Shown here one piece after another: positions 22,301 to 35,100 of a stretch of DNA of 64,000 nucleotides. This DNA comes from Spisula solida (Eukaryota; Mollusca; Bivalvia; Venerida; Mactridae), in contig OX365955.1 of assembly GCA_947247005.1 (NCBI GenBank), positions 20,999,322 through 21,063,321 on the forward strand. The letters are read 5' to 3'. The notes below the pieces were generated by a model. It worked only from the letters and a program-made list of their open reading frames with translations. It did no database searches and was not told where the DNA came from. A program made the position numbers and the translations under genes. The stretch's first letter is position 1, and each line of letters starts with the position of its first letter.

Positions 22301-25300
22301 TCGAATCATAACTTGGGGCCTAAAATACTGGTGGTTTCAAGCAGAAAATCAATATTGTTCTATTGTCATATATATACTTAAGCTTAACATGAAGATTATC
22401 CATCATCTTCAGGTGATAATCTGGCTGCCATGGGGTTATGCATGTTAACTAAGGACAATAACTCCCTTAAAAAGCGATCCTACCGCATTGCACCAATGAC
22501 CCAATATCTAAGGCTGTCATCGATAGAAGTGATATCGATGTATCATTAATATTTTTAGCCGATTAATTATCAATTAAAATTTTGAAACTTCCCTTGTTTC
22601 AATTACAGAGTCAGTTCAATAAAGCTATGGAGATGGTCGGCAATGTATTTCTAAGTAGAGTAATGTATTGTAAAAACTCTTGGTTACCTGCTAGAGAGCT
22701 TGTACTAAATGCTGTACAAAACAGATTAAAGGTAAATATTTGTTTATACCATATTTCCTGTCACATTTAGATTTTACTCAGATCCAGCACCTACTTATGT
22801 TTTGATTAAAGTACAATCAGTTACTGGAAAAGCATTTACTTTCGCGAGGCTAAATATTTGCGAATTTCTAATTTTGAAGTAGTTCGCAAGGGTTAATGTT
22901 TTGCAAATTTCAAGTTTCTGAAAAAATAATATTCTACCGTACTTTCTCGGCAATAATTCCAGGTGCATTATTTTAAGTTGCCACAGCGTGACAAGCACTC
23001 CGATAATTACGACTACTGTTTGTACTCTATATAACGGTCATCCACCCAAGTGTATTGATTTTGAATTGGCCGATTGGCTTAAACTTGTTGGTATTTACCA
23101 GTACTCAATTAAGCCGAACCAGACAGTCTCATTGTGTAATGTGAAAACTGTGAAAGTATATTGTATTCAGTCCATTGTACCTTTAAACAGTGTTTTTATA
23201 CTGGTACACATTCATTGCAATTGAACTGCTGATTAGATTTTTGACAGAAATATTTTATGTTCACATTTTTTATTGTACTGTTAACTTTTTGTAAATATCA
23301 ATCAAATACAGTTAGTTTATCAGGCAAAATCAGCGTAGTCGTCCGTGTTTTATCAATTCCGAATAGATTGTAATGGCATCGCTATGCCGTAATCAATATT
23401 GAAGTTCAACATATTTGAAGCTATTATGAAGGTAATAATTTCACGAGCATCAATTTTCCCGGATTTATCAAACTGGCGATTATAGCTAAAATTAAACCCT
23501 CGCAAATTATTCTGCTTTTACAGTATACAAACCTGTCTTAGCAATACCTACTTGATGTAGCCAGTTCCGATTTGCATCAATTTTAGCTGTTTGCTGAATC
23601 AATATAGATGTGCTAAATATAAAAATGGCTCAATTTGATATTGTCTACTTAAGGCACAGTTCTCCATTATTAACGGATCAGACATCAGATGTAAATAAAG
23701 AATTCAGTGGACCTATGAAAGGATTGAATTTTGAAATATTGCTAATATTTGCCTACCAGTAATTTTGGAATATTGCTCATATTTGCCTACTGGTAATTTT
23801 GGAATATTGCTCATATTTGCCTACCGTTAATTTTGGAATATTGCTCATATTTGCCTACCGTTAATTTTGGAATATTGCTCATATTTGCCTACCAGTAATT
23901 TTGGAATATTGCTCATATTTGCCTACCGGTAATTTTGGAATATTGCACATGTTTGCCTGCCGGTAATCTTTGACAAACAAGCTTCGAAAAAACAAATGGG
24001 CGGAGCATAATAAAGTTCACTGTATAAGAGTCTGGTCGATTGACCTAGACTCACCTGACAAAGTAACTCTAGTGACATGGACCTTGATTTACCACAGGGC
24101 CCGGTTGCTCAAAGCAGCGTTAAATTTAACCTAGCATTAGCTTAATTGACCTCCTACAGAGCGTAAGCTAACAGTGACCGCGTTTAATTGCTGTTGTTGA
24201 AACTGTTTTAATGCCAACCTTAATTAACACTGGTGTTTAGCCTTAACAACAATCCCATAATTCCACGTCCTGGGCTTGACAAGATTTCATTGGTAACATC
24301 ATTCAATATTAAAGAGTCCATGTTCTAAAATGAGGTTAAGAAAGGAGAAAAGTGTGGTTATCCTTTTTGTTGCTTCCAGATTAATTTGAATACAATTTGA
24401 TGGTTTTAGTTTATAATTGTTACAAAATATTGTCTAAGAAATAAATAATAAAATTGATCACGTGCTATCTAATGTTACTGACAATTTCATATTTAATTTG
24501 TCGGTTCTTTCAGCCTATGCGTTTGTTTGTATGAGATCGACTGAGACAGTCGTGTGTGGTCATTTGATTTTTTCCTGCCAGATCAACCAATGACCGCAGA
24601 CTGTGAGGGAAACAGGCATATATGATGAATGTTTTCTGTTTGTAGGTTGATCCTAGTGGAGAGATACTATGTCTGAGCGAAGGTGGTTGTCCATGGAAGG
24701 ATCATTTATTAACATTAGAGAAGGAACTTGAGATCTCGACACCCATCAAGTATGTTCTGTATGCTGACAATGCTGGAAAATGGAGAATACAATGTGTACC
24801 TAAGATGCTAGGAAGCTTTGAGAATAGGTATAGTCTTTGTTTTTAGCTCACCTGCCACAAAGTGGCAAGGTGAGCTTTTGTGATTGTTTTTTGTCCGTCG
24901 TCCGTCCGTCTGTCCGTCCGTTAGACAATTCACCGTCCTTTAACACTCTAGCACTTTCAATTTTGCTTTGATCTTCACCAAACTTGGTCAGTAGTTGTAT
25001 CTCAATTAAATCTAGGTCAAGATCGAAGTTGGGTCATTTCAAATGATTTGGGGTCAAAAACTAGGTTAAAAGGTCAAATAATAGCAAAAGTTTAAACCTT
25101 GTTAACACTCTGGAGGTCACATTCTTGCTTTGATATTCACCAAACTTGATCAGTAGTTGTATCTCAATGAAATCTAGGTCAAGTTTGAAGTTGGGTAATG
25201 TGGGGTCAAAAACTAGCCTTTTTTGTTACTAGGTCAAAAGGTCAAATAATAGGATAACCTTGTTAACACTCTGGTGGCCACATTTTTGCTTTAATCTTCA

Positions 25301-26773
25301 TGAAGTTTGGTCAAAATGTTTATGTTGGTGACCCTAAGGTCAAGTTCGAAGTTGTTTCATGTGGGGTCAAAAACTATGTCAAAAGGTCAAATAATAGGAA
25401 AACCTTGTTAACACTTTGGAGGCCACATTTTTGCTTTGATCTTCACCAAACTTGGTCGGTAGTTGTATCTTAATGAAGTCTAGGCCAAGTTTGAAGTTTG
25501 GTCATGTGGGGTCAAAAACTAGGTCAAAAGGTCAAATAATAGCAAAACCTTGTTAACACTCTGGAGGTCACATTTTTGCTTTAATCTTGATCAACTTTGG
25601 TCAAAATGTCTATCTTGATGACCTTAAGGTCACATTTGAAGTTGGTTCATGTTGGTAAAAAACTAGGTCAGTATGTCAAATAATAGCAAAACATTTTTAA
25701 CACTCAGGAGGCCTCAGTTTTGCTTTAACCTTCATCAAGTTTAGTCAATATGTTTATCTTGATGACCTTAAGGTCAAGTTCAATGTTTGGCCATGTTTAG
25801 CAGGTGAGCGCCCCAGGATCTATGATCCTCTTGTTTGTTGTATGTAAAGAAATCATCATAGTAATGGATAGCATTAGGCTGTTACAATGCTGATCAATGT
25901 TCTGTAGATGTAATCTTGAATTTGCAAAATTTGGGTTTTCCCTCTTTTATGATGTACTTATAATATTTACCGCAATCTGCTGCTACTGCTATTGTGATTT
26001 AAGAAGGAGGTGCCTGTTTCAATTCTCTATGTATGAATATTTATTGCGCGACCGCACAGATAAAGACAAGTTAAACGTTGTTTTTACCACTGGATTCCAT
26101 TGAATTCCAGAGTAAATTCCAAATTAACTGATTAAGGACAAGTAAACATTGTTTTTACCACAGGATTCCATAGAATTCCAGAGTAAATTCCAAGGATTGA
26201 CAAGTGAAGTTCTTTAGTAACTTGGTTACATTTATGTGCTCCATTATGACTGTGTGGAGAAATGTTTAGATGAATGCAGAGAAGAGGCAAGTTTAAGTAC
26301 TGGTTGATAAATTCGTTCCAGGAAAGCTAGTTTGGTCAAATATTTGTTATGTATGGCTGATAAAGGGTTTAAAGTCCCTTTTGAGTTCAGTTCTTGGTGG
26401 TAAACCAAATGGTTTCTGATCAGTAAGACAGTAACTTAAGAACTTTATGGGCTTTGGTCCGTAAATTGTGTATGCTTATTTGTCATGACCCCTGTTGATT
26501 TCTAGTTGATTGGTCAAAGTCACTGTGATTTTGAACTTCAAAGACTATTTGGCAACCATGGGGAGCATGAAAACATATTTTACAAACATCTCTTATTACC
26601 TTTTTAGGCTTTCACTACCCGCAGAATGGCAGGGTCTGAGAGACGATGCATTGTCAGAGAAGTCTGGTATACCAGGAGGTATCTTTATACACGCTAATGG
26701 TTTTATCGGTGGCAATCAAACGTATGATGGCGCCCTGGCAATGGCAAAATACAGCATTAAACAGCAGACTTGA
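19354..26773 (+). CDS. MYG1: MYG1 exonuclease (UPF0160 family)
   Basis: Seven coding exons: 19354-19478, 20494-20589, 21100-21330, 21784-21862, 22609-22731, 24646-24827 and 26608-26773. They join in phase to 333 aa, close to the usual family length. MYG1 is a DHH-like 3'-5' exonuclease that processes RNA in the nucleus and mitochondria of vertebrates. Metal-site motifs are intact: [10 protein letters not shown] (residues 13-22), DVGGVYNP with RYDHHQR (57-74), [20 protein letters not shown] and [15 protein letters not shown] near the C-terminus. The ATG at 19354 follows a spliced acceptor and an in-frame TAA at 19318, so no N-terminal extension can come from this exon. The protein starts almost directly at the catalytic domain, without an obvious mitochondrial presequence. 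Introns hold a hAT-like MITE, a mariner-like element, a minisatellite and an AGGTCA-rich repeat. AATAAA lies near 27,296. Confidence 0.96.
19785..19935 (-). mobile_element. LINE 3'-end stubs
   Basis: AATAATAATAACGCCTTTATTTTCTGTGGATAACATA, read on the minus strand, is an AT-rich 3' end with an (ATT)n tail. A second partial copy of the CTTTATTT...GTGGATAACATA piece follows at about 19,895. The hAT-like MITE at 19,947 has inserted into the second copy, whose sequence resumes at 20,387. Confidence 0.5.
19947..20386. mobile_element. hAT-like non-autonomous element with perfect 8-bp TSD
   Basis: The ends are TAGGACCGGGACGATT and its exact complement AATCGTCCCGGTCCTA. CAATATGG occurs directly outside both ends (19,939-19,946 and 20,387-20,394). 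An 8-bp duplication is the mark of hAT transposases. The 440-bp body has no credible protein. It lies in MYG1 intron 1. Confidence 0.9.
20699..20965. mobile_element. hAT-like MITE in MYG1 intron 2
   Basis: It begins CAGGGGTGTCAA and ends with TTAACATCCCTG, inverted with two mismatches. TATACA occurs on both sides, a partial target duplication. A body of about 267 bp contains a 66-aa chance ORF. Confidence 0.55.
22812..23523. mobile_element. Tigger/mariner-like repeat in MYG1 intron 5
   Basis: The left end carries GCGAGGCTAAATATTTGCGA and the right end the roughly inverted AAATTAAACCCTCGCAAATT...CTGCTTTTACAGTA. A second copy of the same element lies at about 44,080-46,133 in ACAA2 intron 1, interrupted by two other elements. 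The 78-aa and 67-aa ORFs inside are not protein-like. Confidence 0.65.
23735..23970. repeat. 34-bp minisatellite, 7 units
   Basis: Seven copies of a unit with TTTTGGAATATTGCTCATAT and TTGCCTACCGGTAA run head to tail. Units differ at the CCGGT position (CCAGT, CTGGT, CCGTT). Lies in MYG1 intron 5. Confidence 0.9.
24845..25836 (+). repeat. AGGTCA-rich dispersed repeat, copy 1
   Basis: It opens with a hairpin, AGCTCACCTG(N)CAC...GTGGCAAGGTGAGCT, then a (GTCC)n tract. Seven or so loose internal repeats carry CTAGGTCAAG, AGGTCAAAAGGTCAAATAAT and CCTTGTTAACACTCTGG. It ends CAGGTGAGCGCCCCAGGATC...GATCCTCTTG. The same family is at 54,189-55,012 (same strand) and a larger relative at 34,971-36,790 (opposite strand). 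Lies in MYG1 intron 6; non-coding. Confidence 0.8.
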
Positions 26774-27748
26774 TTCCTTCCGTGTTGATTGTATGGCTGT
26801 AGGCTGGAAGCAGTTCAGGGAGAGTTCTTCAACTTACCAACTGTGTTCATAAGATTTAACAGTGAGGAATTAACTATCATGGACCAAAGTTTCAATTTGT
26901 GGTCCGATACATATTGTTCAAGTGTTTTCAAAGTTTTTGTAGAGATATGGTATTAACATGTTTAAAAGTAATTTTGTTAATTTTCATTTGGAAACTGTGT
27001 TTTGTAACATGGCAACTTTGTTGAAAATTTAATAATATCGATAAAGAAACTCTTTATTACAGTATGGTATTTTCTTGACAGATTAAACAGGAGCAATTTA
27101 ATTTTGTGCTCTTGGTATTTTCAAATAATCCCACTTGAATATTGTGGATTGTAAAGCATGTCTAATTGCTTTTATTATTTACATGGTTTATATGATTGAT
27201 CTGAGTTTTTTAGCGTCTTTGAATTTTTTAAAAATCTACCATGTGATATTGTTCTCATAAAATAATGTTGTTCAATATTGTGTTTCGTGACCACAAAATA
27301 AAAAATTTGTCTGACTTTGCTTTAAATCTTTTTGTTCAAACAATCTGATAGTAAGACTCTAGTAGGAGTTCAACAGCCTTACATCCCAGACGAGTCAGAA
27401 CAATATTTAGGCCAATGACTATCGAAAATACTTAATACCAGGCTAGTCACTTTAGAGCTTCAAAATATACTCGGTGTCAATGAAAAGTTACCACCTTATT
27501 GATTCTTTAATTTGAAAATAAATTCATGTTACACTGTGTTAAAAGCCAAACACAACTATGGTTTGACCTTACTATGTAGTCACAGCTATCCTATTTAACT
27601 ATGTTCAAATGCACACACTATAAAACTTTAGTACCGTTAGGTCATATTGTATACAAAATACAGAGGTATATCTAAGTGGTAACTTTTCAGTGATGCCCAG
27701 TATAGTTTCCGATTCATTATTGTTCAAAATTAAATTTCAAAAGGAATA

Positions 27749-28000
27749 TTTATCACATAACCTGCGGCATAGCCCTGCTGTAAAGTCGTGTAAGAAATAT
27801 TTTGAGACTCCCAGTGTGTAATAGATATTTAAATTGGCCCGACATGACATTAGCCAATCCATGCCTTGATTGACCCTTGACGTCAGAGTAATACCAATGT
27901 CAAGATGTCATGCTCGCTGTACCTTCAATTTGAGGTAAAACCTACGCAGCACACATCATTTTAAATGATAATGAGCGTTCTCTAAGGTTATGTGATAAAT
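27749..28000 (+). mobile_element. Hairpin/TIR repeat family, copy B (TIR part complete)
   Basis: The ends are perfect inverted repeats: ATTTATCACATAACCT at the left and AGGTTATGTGATAAAT at the right. The body contains a palindromic TGACGTCA site. Remnants of the hairpin part run on to about 28,060 in degraded form. Orientation matches copies C and D. Confidence 0.75.
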
Positions 28001-29689
28001 GAAATCTTACATTTGTGCTCATTTGCCTCGATTAGACACTTTTAATGAAATGACCTAGTGTAAGGCTCTGTGGCGAACTTTACCTGTAATGTACCACTTC
28101 AAACATTGTCACCAGATGTTATAAAGATTAGCTTAAAACTGTGACCTCCCAAACAAGTTTAAAACTGCATCATTTGGTGGTAATAACTAGGTCGAATGAA
28201 AGAAAAGCTTGTAGATACAGCAGTACAAATGATAACTAGGGCCATCTTAACCCTCTCCATGGATGCTGTGATACATAAGGCCATGCTCATACATGTATAT
28301 AACATACAACAACTAACATTTGTAGATAAAGCATTTATTAAAAATCTTTCAAGAATTCAGTCTTCATAATTATACAAATTCATATACAAAACTCGAGGAA
28401 CATGTGTATTCTATGAAAACCTGGCTTTCAGACAATACCCATTATAATGTGTTTAAGGTGGACTCCAACATAATCAAAACCTCGGGCACACAGCTTCACA
28501 TGCATGCTAATAAATGTCCCAGTAAACTTTCATAATCAAAGCTAAAATACTTTTAGATGCAGGCAATAAAACAATGTTGCCCATTAAAATGCCTTGACTG
28601 AGTATGCAAATATAATAAAGTGCAACTTTATTGACCTCTCAATAACATAACTACACGGTAACTGCACACAAGCCTGAGGATTACTAATCTAGTGTGAAGC
28701 ACCTTGTAATTATGTAAATTTTAACACGTCAAAAAAACTACACTACAACTAGTTTTTAAAATCGAAACAAGATTACCTGTAATAAATTAATCAAATGCCC
28801 ATGAACATTAAATGATTAAATGACTTTGATATTCCATGAAAGGCAATCATTAAATGTAATTTATGTATGAATGGCAGTATCCAAAATGTATATACACTGT
28901 TCACATCAATTTTACTAGGTCAACCAACATGGGTTTGTCCTGAATAGGACATTGACATACAAATGAAGATTAATCAATTTGAGGATATAAAGTTGCATTA
29001 CAGCAGTTCAGTATATTATATTTAAAGGACTCCAAAGTAGATTGACATATTTAATTCATTTATGACAAATTTGTAAATTCATTAGGTGAAACCTTAACTG
29101 ATTTCATCAATACCTGTATAATTATACTCGTGAGTTTAACCGTATACATGTACTACTATATATACAACAAATATATTTATAATAAAAGTAGAGACATTAT
29201 TAACAATTTCACTTTATATTACAACTTAAAACATTTTAAGGGACAATGGACGTACCTGACAAAACATTATTAGCATACAAAAAAACTGAAACATGAGTTG
29301 TTGTGTTCATGTACTAATGAATATCACCACTACAGTATACACACAACATTTACAAATATACGATACTGACAAGAATAAACTAATTCCTAGACAATCATCC
29401 ACACTTACCCACTATTGTTGGAGCTGCTTACAACATTTTCCTATAAAACATTAAGTTAACAGACTGGTGTGTTAAGTTTCCAATTTCATAACAAGCATAA
29501 ACCATTTTGGTAATAAACTATTATGAGAAATAATAAAAAGTTTCAACAGAATAAAAGGGAGATAATTCATTAAAATTGTAACTATATTTCAATATGAAAG
29601 AAACATCGTTCCCCTTCAATTTTTAATAACAATCTCATTATTTGGGTGATAATCCAACAATTAATTTATAATGACCTTCGGTACATTAC

Positions 29690-29765
29690 TGTAGGACTAG
29701 TGGTGAGATCTACTAATGGCTGATCCAGAGGTTGTGGGTTCAATCCCGCCTCCAACCGGATTAAA
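29690..29765 (+). mobile_element. tRNA-derived SINE head
   Basis: GACTAGTGGTGAGATC resembles an A box and GTGGGTTCAATCCCGCC is a good B box about 35 bases on. The acceptor stem does not pair, so this is a SINE head or tRNA relic and not a tRNA gene. Confidence 0.5.
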
Positions 29766-30935
29766 GCAAAAATGCTTTTCCGTATTCCCCAACTAACATA
29801 ACTAAAATTAAAACTGAACAGTCTTTCAGACAAGACTTTAAAAATTGAGGTCCCATGTATGATGCTTTACACCAGGCATGAAAAAGAACCATGGATGCTT
29901 CTGGTGCATCTTCTGTATCATTCCCCCCCCCCCCAAAAAAAACTAACCTCTTCTGGGGGCCTCGCCCATATGGGTTTCCGATGGCGAGGATAAATAAAAT
30001 CATATAAATTGTATACATGAATTCTATACTACGTATACACAGGTAGCACAAGGTTTATGTACACAAATATACCAATGATGAGAATTCAATGGTTTTATGA
30101 ATATCAAACAAGTCGTACATGACATAGGTGATACATGGTGACTTTTTCTCGGAACTAATATTAACAAGCTAACTTATCGAAATATAAGTATGATTCCATT
30201 TAATGAGCTACACACGAGACGACCCCATGCATCCTAGGTAATGTAATCTAGATCTGACAATATGCACAACTAGGTAATAAGGCTTAGTTCTAATGACTTC
30301 TGCAGAATTTCATTGGAATGAGAAGAGCTGACACTGATTGTGTCATTGACAAGGTATTATCAAGACAGAATCAAAATGATTCTCCCGAATAGTGGGGAGA
30401 TATGAAACAATGCTACTATAGACAGTCTAGGAAGTGTACATTGGGCAAGGAGACCTGTGCTATTGGCTTTTATTTATACAGATATGGTGAATTGCAACTG
30501 AAATCATATATATTCATATCATGTCAAGAATAATTGAGTGGAAACCCAATTGCAAGTTATCACACAGAGAGGGAAAACAGGGATATCCCTTCAACAATCA
30601 TGACACACATGAAAACATATAATGAGAGCGAGTGAAAATATAAGATCAAACATGCTGAATAAAAAGATATTTTGTTCATGTAAAGTTCAAGAAATTAATT
30701 GTTCAGTGTTTTTTTACTAGTAATACACTATATCTATTTCTATCATAGATAGTTTGGTTTCTATTTATGGATACTAAGCTATTCAATACTTGCAGTATAT
30801 ACATTAAAATAATCCATATATAAACACACAGCTGTACAAGATCGGTACAATTGATATACCAGGTTTTCAATACAAGGTCTTTACTCGGTCAAAACAGGGT
30901 TCTAGCAAACACTAACCCACAAGTTCATAACTTCA

Positions 30936-31341
30936 TTTATCACATACCCTGGGTCCAGCAGTGCCGTAAAGCCATGCCAAAAACATCGTTCGGCACTCCA
31001 AGAGTGCAATAAATATTTAAATTAGCCTGACGCAATATAAGCGAATCCAAGCCTTGATCGGCCCATGACATCAGGATTATATTAATGTCGCGTTCATTGT
31101 ACCCCTAAATATTGTCGGAAACCTATGCAACATACATCATCATTTTGAACAATAACGAGAGTTCTTTAAGATTATGTGATAAATAGAATCTTACAAAAAA
31201 TGTACAGTCGAGCTCATCACATACAAGTTTCATTAAACTCGTCAACAAAAACAATATGACACTCGACAAAGCCTCACCATCATGTCATATTATTTTGTCC
31301 ACTCTTTTAATTAAAACTCGTATGTAATGAGCACTCATGCA
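30936..31341 (+). mobile_element. Hairpin/TIR repeat family, copy C
   Basis: It begins TTTATCACATACCCTGG. The TIR part closes at ATTATGTGATAAAT (about 31,185). The hairpin part follows: CATACAAGTTTCATTAAACTCG pairing with ATTAAAACTCGTATGTAATG. It ends GAGCACTCATGCAG, the same right end as copy D. Confidence 0.75.
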
Positions 31342-31769
31342 GTCCTGTCAATGTTCATAATCATAGCTATGAATACCTCTGGGATTCCATGCAAACTCCA
31401 ACATAAAAATAATGATGCCTCGTACTAGATACTGCCCACCTGATCTGCCCCATCTATAAACCAGTTTTCTTCCTATTAGGAAAACCTGGTTCAAAACACC
31501 ATTGAACAGACATAAAATTTCTCAAGTGCATGCACACTATTTTCGTAAATAGAAGCAGAACACAGAAGTATCCGAATATCTCGGTATCTACCCTTCTCTA
31601 TATGTCGATGAGCCAATGGGACATGACAAAGTCACATACTGCTAATAAATTCATAACTCCTTTTCACACACAAGTAGTGTACACAACTACAGTCGAATCT
31701 TTGTTCAAAGTTCACCTGAATTAAACAACCATCTGTATTCAGCAGCCTATATCATTAAATTCAACAAAT

Positions 31770-32055
31770 TAGCCATGTGTTTTATGCAGCCACATTGGTT
31801 GTGTTCATTGACCAAATGTTTTATGCAGCCACATTTGATGCGTTCATTGACCAAATGTTTTATGCAGCCACATTTGATGTGTTCATTGACCAAATGTTTT
31901 ATGCAGCCACATTTGATGCGTTCATTGACCAAATGTTTAATGCAGCCACATTTGATGCGTTCATTGACCAAATGTTTTATGCAGCCACATTTGATGTGTT
32001 CATTGACCACATGTTTTATGCAGCCACATTTGATGTGTTCATTGACCAGCTGTTT
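31770..32055. repeat. 39-bp minisatellite beside the DCAF7 stop codon
   Basis: Seven copies of a 39-bp unit (ATGTTTTATGCAGCCACATT then TGATGTGTTCATTGACCAA). The period is 13 codons, so three reading frames stay open and give apparent 87-, 113- and 114-aa proteins. It ends about 140 bp past the DCAF7 stop, so it is probably in that gene's 3' untranslated region. Confidence 0.9.
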
Positions 32056-32191
32056 GAGGAAGGTAACACTAGCTTGCAGTCGGAATACTGTAGGAGCATG
32101 GATTCACATTCTATGAAGTGAAAGGATTCATGACGACACAGTCGATGAGAACGAATGAAATTATTTACAGATGACCACTTGCAGGAGTCTG

Positions 32192-35100
32192 TCACACACG
32201 CAGTATCTCTAGGCAGTTATTATAACAGATAGCAATCCAGTCTGGTTGTGTAGATGACCACTGTATTTGGTTGATTTCTCCAGCAGCTGTGTAGGCTAGA
32301 ATGGGATCTTCTATGGCTCTAGGCATTTGTTGTATGTCCCAAATCAATGCTTGATGATCGTCAGCTAGAACAAACATTATCATACAATAATATATCTCAA
32401 CAACATTTAAGATGAATTAATGTCTGTTAAACACGTTTATCACATAAATACAGTAATCTTCAATGGGAGATTAAATGATGGAACTAAGTTCTACCACATG
32501 TGTGATAACAAATGTGTGACGTCATTAGCTTTTCAGCCTGAACATGTAGCATCATAGGCTTGCCAAAAGCATGCTTAATAACCAGTGTTTTCTAGACTTG
32601 TTTAAGAAATGTTGATCTCCAAAGACAACTCATGATGGTTCCTCACCGCAGAAAGTATACACAAGTTTATCACAGTGCACGAGCGCAGCAAGGAGAACCT
32701 ACAATATACCGGTTTTACTGACAACTGGTAGAGTAACTATCAGTCACATGGGATCTGGCCAATATGGAACAGGAAAATTCAAAAAGTGGGTTTCAAAGTC
32801 TAATAACATCATTAATAAACTAATTTCATTCTGTTTGTGCCAAAGTTGTCTGAATCAACAATATTTCCCAACAAAGGTAAGTAAAACTGTTAAACACCAG
32901 CATCAGCAAATTCACTTATGGCTATTGAAGTTTAACATTCAAAATAATTGCTTTTAACAGTATAGTTCATTTTCAAGAACCGTTATACAATAAAGCTATT
33001 TATTGACTTGGTCAACACTATTTTCTGTGTTAAAATTAATCTCAGCAGTATATTGCAATATAACTTTCCTCCCAAAAATTAAATAATGCTCTTACCGGCA
33101 GTGCAGATATGACAACTGGAATGTGGCGCCCATGCTATACCATTAACACACGCTCTGTGATTATTAAGTCTGGCAACAGGTGTACATGGCACTCTTACAT
33201 CGAGAATTATCACCTGTAATCAACATAACACATTAGCATCCAATTTGACATGTTAAATCTATCATAACCATGATTTCAATCAGACAGAACTTTTAAGTCA
33301 AGCTATCCTGTTTTCGCATTACCTATCAGACAGAACAGAATGTTATGTCTTATTTGAACTTATGCTTAGGGCATGGTATAAATGACAAACACAAACTCCT
33401 GTATATGTCACATGAAACATAAATATACAGCAAAGTAAAATGTCACATTACAAAATCGAACAAGCAATATTGTGCCAACTGCATGTATTAGTATACAGAC
33501 TACATTGAAAACTTAACTTAAATACTGACAGCCATAAAATGATGCTTTTATACGGTTAGAACTGACTTAAATTTCAAACAAGACTGCGCTCAATAAACGC
33601 TTAGGCCCTGGAGAGCCTTGTCGGTAAAAACAAGCTAAGTCCATCAGGGTCCATAATTCAGTTGAAATGTTGGCTAAAGTTACAAATCTTTATGTTTATG
33701 ATGGTTAACAAGTATGCCAAGTTTGAAAGCAAAGCCTTGATGGACTTCTAAAATATTTGAGTTTCAACAACTTGAAAGGTTTGGTTAACATTTTCGGACG
33801 AAATGACAGGACAATCATTTTATGCCTCCAGCATCAGTAGATGCGGGGGCATAAAAATGTGCAAGAATCAGGTAAATGAGTTACAGTATTAGTTATGTAA
33901 CTGACTATTTTATACATGTATATACCTCCAATGCGTCCATCGCCATGGTAGCTAGATAGTTAGGATCTTGTTTGTTCCATCCAAGTCGTAATAATGGATG
34001 ATGTTGGGGGTCTTCATATATAATCGTTGAATGTTCCAGATGACGTAGATCAAACATCCGCACAGATCCATCAGCACCTAATGTTATATAACATAAAATT
34101 CAAACACTAGTCTATACACAGGGGTCCTTCTGAGGCAAAATGCCCAATCCTGAAAATGAGTGGCAAGTCTATTTTTGGTGCCATTAGTGCATATTGCTAC
34201 AACGAAACATTAAAATTCGGCTCATGAACTTTAAATGACCACAACTTTGTAAATTCTTTGATTTTTTCACCAAATAAACTTTTATTTTCTGTATAAAAGT
34301 TAATTCTTTCTAGTGCAGCAAATCCGGATTTCCAGAATGGTAGGACCCCTGTTTACACAGAATTTGGTAAGTAAACTTTTGCATGGCCATAAATTTATAG
34401 GTTTTAAATTTCAAAGAAAAAAATAAACACATAATTTAAAAGTGGTTGACCATGATATTCATAAAAATTTCATATTCATTTTGGTAAACATGTGTCCAGT
34501 TTACCCTCCTATGTACCCTTTTCACTCCAACCAAATTTGCAAATAAATTTAGTACCCTTTTTTGGTGCAGGAAAACCATGCTAATACTTCTGTAAATTGA
34601 CCAAAAAAAAAAGAATCAAGAAGACACATTGATAGATATTAGATAACATACCAACACTGGCAAACATATCTCGACCACCACCAGCTCTACTGAACGCTAT
34701 ATCGTACACTTCCTTATCATGTGCTATCAGCTGTGTCTTCACATGTCCTGATACAACATTCACACGTCCTAATACTTGTCCAGTCTGAAAGTAAAATAAC
34801 ATAATTTTTTACAATTTTATTTTTCTATCATGATCTGCTGCATGCATCCACATTGCCATGAAAATGACCCCAAAACCAATGGAGTTTAATTGGTCACAGA
34901 TTACTTTCATAATTATTAAGCTTGAAGATCAAAGGTGCCAAGTACTTTTGAAGATATCATTTGGAACTTTCAAACAAGAGGGCCCAAAGGGCCCTAGGTC
35001 GCTCACCTGTCGAACTTGACCTAGATTTTGTAGAGATGATTATTGTGACCAAGTTTCATACAGATAAGGCGAATATTGTGACCCCTAGTGACTACACAAG

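Larger units (their letters stand above)
26774..32191. other. Convergent interval between MYG1 and DCAF7
   Basis: No coding exon was recognised. The two genes point toward each other, so both 3' untranslated regions must lie here; an AATAAA near 27,296 fits MYG1. The interval holds hairpin/TIR copies B and C, a tRNA-like SINE head near 29,690, a C-then-A homopolymer near 29,920-29,943 and, beside DCAF7, a 39-bp minisatellite. The stretch 28,100-29,680 is plain AT-rich sequence in which I see nothing specific. Confidence 0.5.

Noticed and set aside
29690..29765. True tRNA genes (also 5,728, 41,878, 43,550, 43,705, 48,480)
   Set aside because: A and B boxes are present, but acceptor and anticodon stems do not pair and SINE bodies or flanking duplications follow.
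31747..32121. Apparent proteins of 87, 113 and 114 aa on both strands
   Set aside because: They lie on the 39-bp minisatellite. A period divisible by three keeps several frames open, and the sequences are one 13-residue word repeated.
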